Source of the DNA: an uncultured Acidimicrobiales bacterium
GTDB lineage: Bacteria; Actinomycetota; Acidimicrobiia; Acidimicrobiales; SHLQ01
Direction: 5' to 3'
NCBI GenBank assembly: GCA_937922235.1
Contig: CAKZVC010000006.1
Location: 1-54,949, forward strand
Length of the DNA: 54,949 bases
Part shown: positions 50,871-54,949 of the stretch, one piece after another
Layout of the letters: each line of letters opens with the position of its first letter
Numbering within the stretch: the stretch's first letter is position 1
Made by a program: the position numbers and the translations under genes
Notes under the pieces: generated by a model
Database searches by the model: none
Told to the model about the DNA's origin: nothing
The model's input: the letters and a program-made list of their open reading frames with translations, nothing else

Positions 50871-51602
50871 ATGGCGCGAAAACCGCGCATTGATCCCCCG
50901 GGATCATGGCACCACGTTATGAACCGTGGGGCCGGCCGCCAAGACACATTCATTGACGATTACGACCTCGAGTCGTTTATCTCCATCCTCGTAGCAGCAA
51001 CGATCAAGTTCGGAATCGAGATCCATGCGTATTGCCTGATGCCCAACCACTACCATCTGCTGGTCAGATCTCCCGATGGCCAACTAAGTCGGGCGATGAA
51101 GTTCATTGGCCAGAGCTATACGCAGTCCTTCAATTATCGACACGACCGCGATGGCGCTCTCTTTCGCGGCCGGTTCCACAGCACCATCGTCGACAGCGAT
51201 AACTACTTGGACACCGTTGCTCGCTACATCCACCGAAATCCGATCCTCGACTGGATGGAGGACGATTCAATCCTTGACACGTTCAAATGGTCAAGTCTCG
51301 CCGTGTACGAGGGACGACGACCGAAGCCTGACTGGTTAACAACACACGAGGTATTGCGAACGTTCGCGACGGACAAGGCGTATGCCAACTTTGTGCGAGA
51401 CACGACTGAAGATGATCTTCCCGATGACGTGAGCCAGGCAAGAACCCTCTTTAGCAATCCGTTTCGAATCGGGATTGTGCTCGGAGACTCTACGTTCTTG
51501 GCGTCACTGGTCGAGTTAGCTGGGTCGACGGCCGAGAGATTCCGACCTTGGATACAGGCACCAATCCCTGACAGACGAAGACCTACCCCGGTACTCGGCT
51601 AG
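50871..51602 (+). CDS. REP-associated tyrosine transposase (RAYT, Y1_Tnp)
   Basis: 243 residues from the ATG at 50871, preceded by AAAGGAA; the ATG at 50850 is an alternative. The core matches the TnpA-like HUH family: PGSWHHVMNRGAGRQ, IHAYCLMPNHYHLLV (HYH metal motif), a tyrosine-bearing segment SYTQSFNYRHDRDGALF and GRFHSTIVDSDNYLDTVARYIHRNPI. RAYTs cut and rejoin single-stranded DNA at REP palindromes and are usually single-copy, vertically kept genes. It sits alone between mscR and ftsX, where smpB is often found after ftsX in actinobacteria. Palindromes lie on both sides. Confidence 0.9.
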   Translation: MARKPRIDPPGSWHHVMNRGAGRQDTFIDDYDLESFISILVAATIKFGIEIHAYCLMPNHYHLLVRSPDGQLSRAMKFIGQSYTQSFNYRHDRDGALFRGRFHSTIVDSDNYLDTVARYIHRNPILDWMEDDSILDTFKWSSLAVYEGRRPKPDWLTTHEVLRTFATDKAYANFVRDTTEDDLPDDVSQARTLFSNPFRIGIVLGDSTFLASLVELAGSTAERFRPWIQAPIPDRRRPTPVLG

Positions 51603-51758
51603 CCGGGCGACAACAAAGGCACACCTCCTGCTCCGTCGATCTAGCAATCGGTGGGCGACAATTGAGATTCGGACACGTTCTCGGTCGACCGCGCTCAAAC
51701 CGAAGACCCACGAGCGTAAGGCATCAGGCGAGCCGCGAAGTCCACCGTGCATCGCAAC

Positions 51759-51828
51759 GGGGTCTGACCCACGGCCAATCGCGCGGTGGGTCTGACCCCA
51801 GCTTGTCGGTCTGGTGGGGTCTGACCCC
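51759..51828. repeat. Three palindromes in inverse orientation downstream of RAYT
   Basis: GGGGTCTGACCCA (51759-51771), TGGGTCTGACCCC (51787-51799) and the perfect GGGGTCTGACCCC (51816-51828). All have central T on the + strand, the reverse of the copies upstream of the transposase. The last ends 4 bases before the stop of ftsX. Confidence 0.92.
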
Positions 51829-51832
51829 GGGG

Positions 51833-52741
51833 TTAGACGTCGAGGTAGCGGGAGACAGCGAGGATGGAGCCGACAGTGGCTACTGCGGTACCGATCGCGA
51901 GAGCGGTGAGCGAGATAAAGAGGAATTCGCTGTCGGTGACGCGGAAACCTTCGAGCAGTTTGAGGCTGTCGGATTCGGAGAAGTCTTCGATTACGTAGCG
52001 GCGGGCCACTGCCATCAATGGAAGCGACAGGAGCGCACCGATGACGCCCTGTAGCGGGCCTTCGATCATGAACGGTATTCGGATGAACCAGTTCGACGCC
52101 CCCACCAGCTTCATGATCTCGATCTCGTTGCGTCGCGAGGAGATCGCGATACTCAACGTCGTCAGAATCACGATCGCTGACGCGACCAACAGCAAGACGC
52201 CAACCCACAACATGACCTGACTGATCTTCTCGGCGTTCGTTTGAATCTCGCGAATAACCTCGGTGGCGAACACCACGGTTCTCACCCCGGGCTTCGTCTC
52301 AAACGTTGAGCCGAGAGCTTCGACAGCGCCGGCGTCGACGTCGGTCGGGCGGATTCGGAAGCTCGGCGGCATCGTCTCGACCGAGATCGTGTCGAGCAAC
52401 TCCTCATCGCCAGCGAAGAACTCGATGAACTCGTCGTAGGTCTCTTCCTTCGAAACAAAGTCCCACTCATCGATCGTCGACCCCTCGACGCTGCTCTCTT
52501 CGAGCAAGGTTTCAATCGCGTCGAGCTGACTCTGCTCGGCATCGGCCTTCATGAAGACAACAAACTCGATGCCGCCCTCCCAGCGCTGCGTTGCGTTCTC
52601 GACACCACGAGCCACCAGCTGCGACGTTCCGAACAGCGTCAATGACACCGCCGCTACAAGAATCGACGCCAGCGTGAGAGCGATGTTGCGCCAAATATTT
52701 TGACCGGTTTCGGCCAGCAGGAATCGCGTCTTTCCAATCAC
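51833..52741 (-). CDS. ftsX: Cell division protein FtsX
   Basis: 302 residues: a short cytosolic start, a membrane helix, an extracytoplasmic domain (~50-170) and three further hydrophobic segments, with the actinobacterial FtsX length (~297). The segment [34 protein letters not shown] is typical. With FtsE it transmits ATP hydrolysis to a cell-wall hydrolase (RipC in mycobacteria). It overlaps ftsE by 4 bases. Confidence 0.92.
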   Translation of the reverse strand: MIGKTRFLLAETGQNIWRNIALTLASILVAAVSLTLFGTSQLVARGVENATQRWEGGIEFVVFMKADAEQSQLDAIETLLEESSVEGSTIDEWDFVSKEETYDEFIEFFAGDEELLDTISVETMPPSFRIRPTDVDAGAVEALGSTFETKPGVRTVVFATEVIREIQTNAEKISQVMLWVGVLLLVASAIVILTTLSIAISSRRNEIEIMKLVGASNWFIRIPFMIEGPLQGVIGALLSLPLMAVARRYVIEDFSESDSLKLLEGFRVTDSEFLFISLTALAIGTAVATVGSILAVSRYLDV

Positions 52742-53415
52742 CGGTACTGACCTCCGGACTGATCGCGAACGATCTGACCGTCACTGAGCTCGATGACGCG
52801 TCGACGCATCGTGTCAACGATGCCGCGATCGTGCGTCGCCATAACGACGGTCGTGCCAGTCCGGTTAATGCGATCGAGGAGACGCATGATGCCGACCGCT
52901 GTGTCGGGATCAAGGTTTCCAGTCGGCTCGTCGGCCAACAGAATCAGAGGTCGGTTCACGAACGCACGAGCGATGGACACACGCTGCTGCTCGCCACCGG
53001 AGAGCTCATCGGGCATACGGTGAGACTTCTCCGAAAGGCCCACGAGGTCGAGAATTGCAGGTACCTGCTGATCGATCACGTGCTTCGGACGCCCGATGAC
53101 CTCAAGCGCAAAGGCCACGTTCTCGGCAACAGTGCGCTTCGGAAGCAGACGGAAATCCTGAAAAATGCAGCCAATGTTGCGGCGCAGAAACGGCACTTTC
53201 CAGCTGGACAGCGTGACGATGTCCTTGCCAGCAACGTAGACCTTGCCGGTCGTTGGCTTCTCCTCGCGGTTCAACAAACGAATGAACGTTGACTTACCAC
53301 TGCCTGATGCGCCGACGAGGAAGACGAACTCGCCCTTCTCAATCTCGGCGCTTGCGTCGATCAGCGCAGGCGAATCCGCGCTGTATTCCTTCGACACATT
53401 TTCTAGACGGATCAT
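52738..53415 (-). CDS. ftsE: Cell division ATP-binding protein FtsE
   Basis: 225 residues. Walker [17 protein letters not shown]-loop [13 protein letters not shown], signature [14 protein letters not shown] and Walker [14 protein letters not shown] are all intact. ATP-binding partner of FtsX at the inner face of the membrane. It overlaps the prfB stop by 4 bases. Confidence 0.95.
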   Translation of the reverse strand: MIRLENVSKEYSADSPALIDASAEIEKGEFVFLVGASGSGKSTFIRLLNREEKPTTGKVYVAGKDIVTLSSWKVPFLRRNIGCIFQDFRLLPKRTVAENVAFALEVIGRPKHVIDQQVPAILDLVGLSEKSHRMPDELSGGEQQRVSIARAFVNRPLILLADEPTGNLDPDTAVGIMRLLDRINRTGTTVVMATHDRGIVDTMRRRVIELSDGQIVRDQSGGQYR

Positions 53416-54527
53416 GACGACTTTTCACCTTCAGCGCGGTTCCAACGCAGGTAGGACTCCATAAAGGGGTCGAGGTTGCCGCCCAGGACCGAGTCGACAT
53501 TACCCGTTTCGTGCTCGGTTCGGAGGTCCTTCACCATTTGATATGGCTGAAGCACATACGAACGGATCTGCGAACCGAATCCTACGTTGCTGTTCTCACC
53601 GCTAATTGCGGCGATCTCCGCATCTCTTTTCTCTCGTTCGAGCACCAACAGCTTCGCCGCCATCATCTGCATTGCTCGGTCTTTGTTCTGATGTTGACTT
53701 CGTTCGTTCTGACAGCTCGTCACCGTGCCGGTCGGAATGTGGGTGATCCGAACTGCAGAGTCGGTCACGTTGACGTGCTGGCCGCCAGCACCCGACGACC
53801 GGTAGGTATCGATGCGAAGGTCCTTTTCATCGATGTCGACTTCTTCAGTCATTGCCTCGAAGAACGGCGTGACTTGCATGGCGGCGAACGCAGTTTGGCG
53901 CTTGCCTTCATTGTTGAACGGCGAGATCCGCACGAGGCGATGCACGCCGTGTTCCCCCTGCAACAGGCCGTAAGCGTGGCGGCCCTTGATCAGGAACTCA
54001 GCCTGACTGATGCCGGCTTCGGTTCCATCGTTGGCCGACACGAGCTCGTAATCGAGGCCCCGCTTCTTGGCCCACCGCTCGTACATCGACAGCAACATCT
54101 CAGCCCAGTCCTGTGCGTCGGTGCCACCTTCGCCGCTCTTGATCAGGCAGACGGCATCGCGCTCGTCGAACTCTCCCGTGAACAGCGCACGCAGTTCAAG
54201 CGCGTCCAGGTCTGACCCCATTGAAGCGATGGACGATTCGATCTCGCCAACAAGGGACTCATCGCCTTCTTCGCGCGCCATTTCTTGAAGGGTCTCGGCA
54301 TCTTCGAGTGTCGAGTTCAGCCGATCGAACAATGCAATGTCGTCGTTGACGGCAGAGAGCTCGGTCTGCACGCTGCGAGCCTTCTCTGCGTCGTCCCACA
54401 AATCGGGTCGCGACATCTCCGCCTCTAGCTGCGGTTGACGAGCGCGTTGCTCATCGATTCGCAGATAGCCGGCAGCCTCACCGAGGCGCGTCTTGAGCGC
54501 GGCAAAGGTGTCGGAGAAATCCTGCAT
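53412..54527 (-). CDS. prfB: Peptide chain release factor 2
   Basis: 371 residues. The tripeptide anticodon SPF is in [12 protein letters not shown], so it reads UGA and UAA. The GGQ motif is in [15 protein letters not shown]. No programmed frameshift site is needed: the frame is open from the ATG at 54527, as usual in actinobacteria. If the SelW gene is a selenoprotein, this factor competes with SelB at its UGA. A degenerate palindrome at 54207-54219 lies within the gene and encodes Gly-Ser-Asp; likely chance. Confidence 0.95.
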   Translation of the reverse strand: MQDFSDTFAALKTRLGEAAGYLRIDEQRARQPQLEAEMSRPDLWDDAEKARSVQTELSAVNDDIALFDRLNSTLEDAETLQEMAREEGDESLVGEIESSIASMGSDLDALELRALFTGEFDERDAVCLIKSGEGGTDAQDWAEMLLSMYERWAKKRGLDYELVSANDGTEAGISQAEFLIKGRHAYGLLQGEHGVHRLVRISPFNNEGKRQTAFAAMQVTPFFEAMTEEVDIDEKDLRIDTYRSSGAGGQHVNVTDSAVRITHIPTGTVTSCQNERSQHQNKDRAMQMMAAKLLVLEREKRDAEIAAISGENSNVGFGSQIRSYVLQPYQMVKDLRTEHETGNVDSVLGGNLDPFMESYLRWNRAEGEKSS

Positions 54528-54530
54528 GTT

Positions 54531-54770
54531 CTATGAACGTCCGTGGCAGTGTTTGAACTTCTTGCCGCTGCCGCATGGGCACGGCGCGTTTCGTCCTACG
54601 TTTTCAAACTCGTTGTTGACCTTCGGCGTGGATGGCGCTTCAACAGGTGCGTCAGCGTCGGCCTCGACAATGCCTGAGTTAGGTTGGCCGGAGCCAGGAG
54701 GACTGTCTGCTTTGGCCTTTGACGCCTCGGCCTTGGTTGCTTGTGCCTCAACAACTGGGGCGCCGGCACC
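54531..54770 (-). pseudogene. secA: SecA C-terminal tail (SEC-C), 5' part missing
   Basis: Read leftward, the last ~80 codons encode an Ala/Glu/Pro-rich linker followed by [22 protein letters not shown], the zinc-binding SEC-C motif that ends SecA, and a stop at 54531-54533. Going upstream the frame meets a TAG at 54771-54773, and none of the three minus-strand frames beyond it looks like SecA. The gene is therefore either disrupted or joined to foreign sequence at this end of the window. SecA-prfB-ftsE-ftsX is a common actinobacterial order, so the secA body is expected here. Confidence 0.75.
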
Positions 54771-54773
54771 CTA

Positions 54774-54949
54774 ACCAGTGTGGAGGCGATGGCAGAAGAC
54801 CACGCCGCCAGAAGGATGCCGGTGGATGCCGAAACCGCGGAGGATTTCCGCACCCACCGATCCCCCATGGACGACGAGGCCTTGGAGTTGGGATTCTCCG
54901 TTCCCCTGTCTGGCGGAGAGGCTAGGTCGGTGGCGACCCTTTTGGCCAC
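54774..54949. other. 176-base edge segment unrelated to secA
   Basis: The segment does not continue secA in any frame. On the + strand a frame from GTG 54780 or ATG 54789 stays open to the edge and would start a protein MAEDHAARRMPVDAETAEDF with no recognised family; a further part reads LELGFSVPLSGGEARSVATL. It may be an inserted element or a wrong join in the assembly. Confidence 0.45.

Noticed and set aside
42421..51828. CRISPR array made of the GGGGTCAGACCCC repeats
   Set aside because: The repeats are only 13 bases, spacing ranges from 22 bases to several kilobases, they lie within and between genes, and no cas gene is nearby.
54207..54219. Palindrome near-copy in prfB as a repeat insertion
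   Set aside because: Two mismatches, in a conserved helical region of the release factor without extra residues.
53412..54527. Programmed frameshift in prfB
   Set aside because: The frame is open without interruption from the ATG to the stop and no internal early TGA with a slippery site is seen.

Overview
The window looks like chromosomal DNA from a high-GC actinobacterium, most likely of the class Acidimicrobiia (an Ilumatobacter-like lineage). This is inferred from gene content: a PdtaS-type histidine kinase, a DUF3107 protein beside a Mycobacterium-like pair of ArsA ATPases, a mycobacterial-type Lhr helicase, a mycothiol-dependent formaldehyde dehydrogenase, DUF5317 and septum-formation proteins, class E and class F sortases, and prfB-ftsE-ftsX. 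Starts overlap stops by 1-4 bases in most operons, and GTG starts are common. Both edges look like assembly edges: the left one cuts an IS30-like transposase and the right one lies just beyond an interrupted secA tail.

Layout: 0.2-4.7 kb holds a membrane spermidine-synthase-like protein, a lipoprotein and a secreted protein. From 4.7 to 9.7 kb runs a leftward operon mrp - DUF3107 - two ArsA ATPases - pdtaS. From 9.8 to 15 kb are a small membrane protein, an MFS carrier, a PAS-GGDEF-EAL protein and a HAD-like protein without its catalytic aspartates. From 15 to 24 kb are Lhr, a PadR/membrane-protein pair, a SixA-like phosphatase and an ATP-dependent DNA ligase. From 22.9 to 30.1 kb is a complete System I cytochrome c maturation operon (ccmABCDEFGH plus a CcmI-like TPR protein). 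From 30.2 to 35.1 kb are a class E sortase, several small envelope proteins, a TetR regulator and a SelW-like gene with an in-frame TGA exactly at the CxxU position. From 35.1 to 42.4 kb an amidohydrolase precedes malate synthase G and glcDEF, a route from glycolate to malate. From 42.4 to 51.8 kb is an accessory-looking region: SH3 lipoprotein, tRNA-Leu, DUF4038 glycosidase-like protein, HNH nuclease, an LALTG surface protein with a class F sortase and a DUF4397 protein, the mscR/MBL pair and a REP-associated (RAYT) transposase. From 51.8 kb on come ftsX, ftsE, prfB and the secA tail.

Three observations stand out. (1) A SelW/Rdx-family gene at 34845-35108 reads through TGA as CxxU, and a small hairpin follows the TGA at a SECIS-like distance, so it is a candidate bacterial selenoprotein. 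(2) A 13-base palindrome GGGGTCAGACCCC occurs nine times perfectly, all between 42.4 and 51.9 kb, plus degenerate copies; it flanks the RAYT gene in opposite orientations and also lies in frame inside a coding region, which looks like an active or recently active REP/RAYT system. (3) A second, unrelated two-part repeat occurs as tandem pairs both between genes (20.8 kb) and in frame inside the DUF5317 gene (33.6 kb), with compensatory changes preserving its hairpin.
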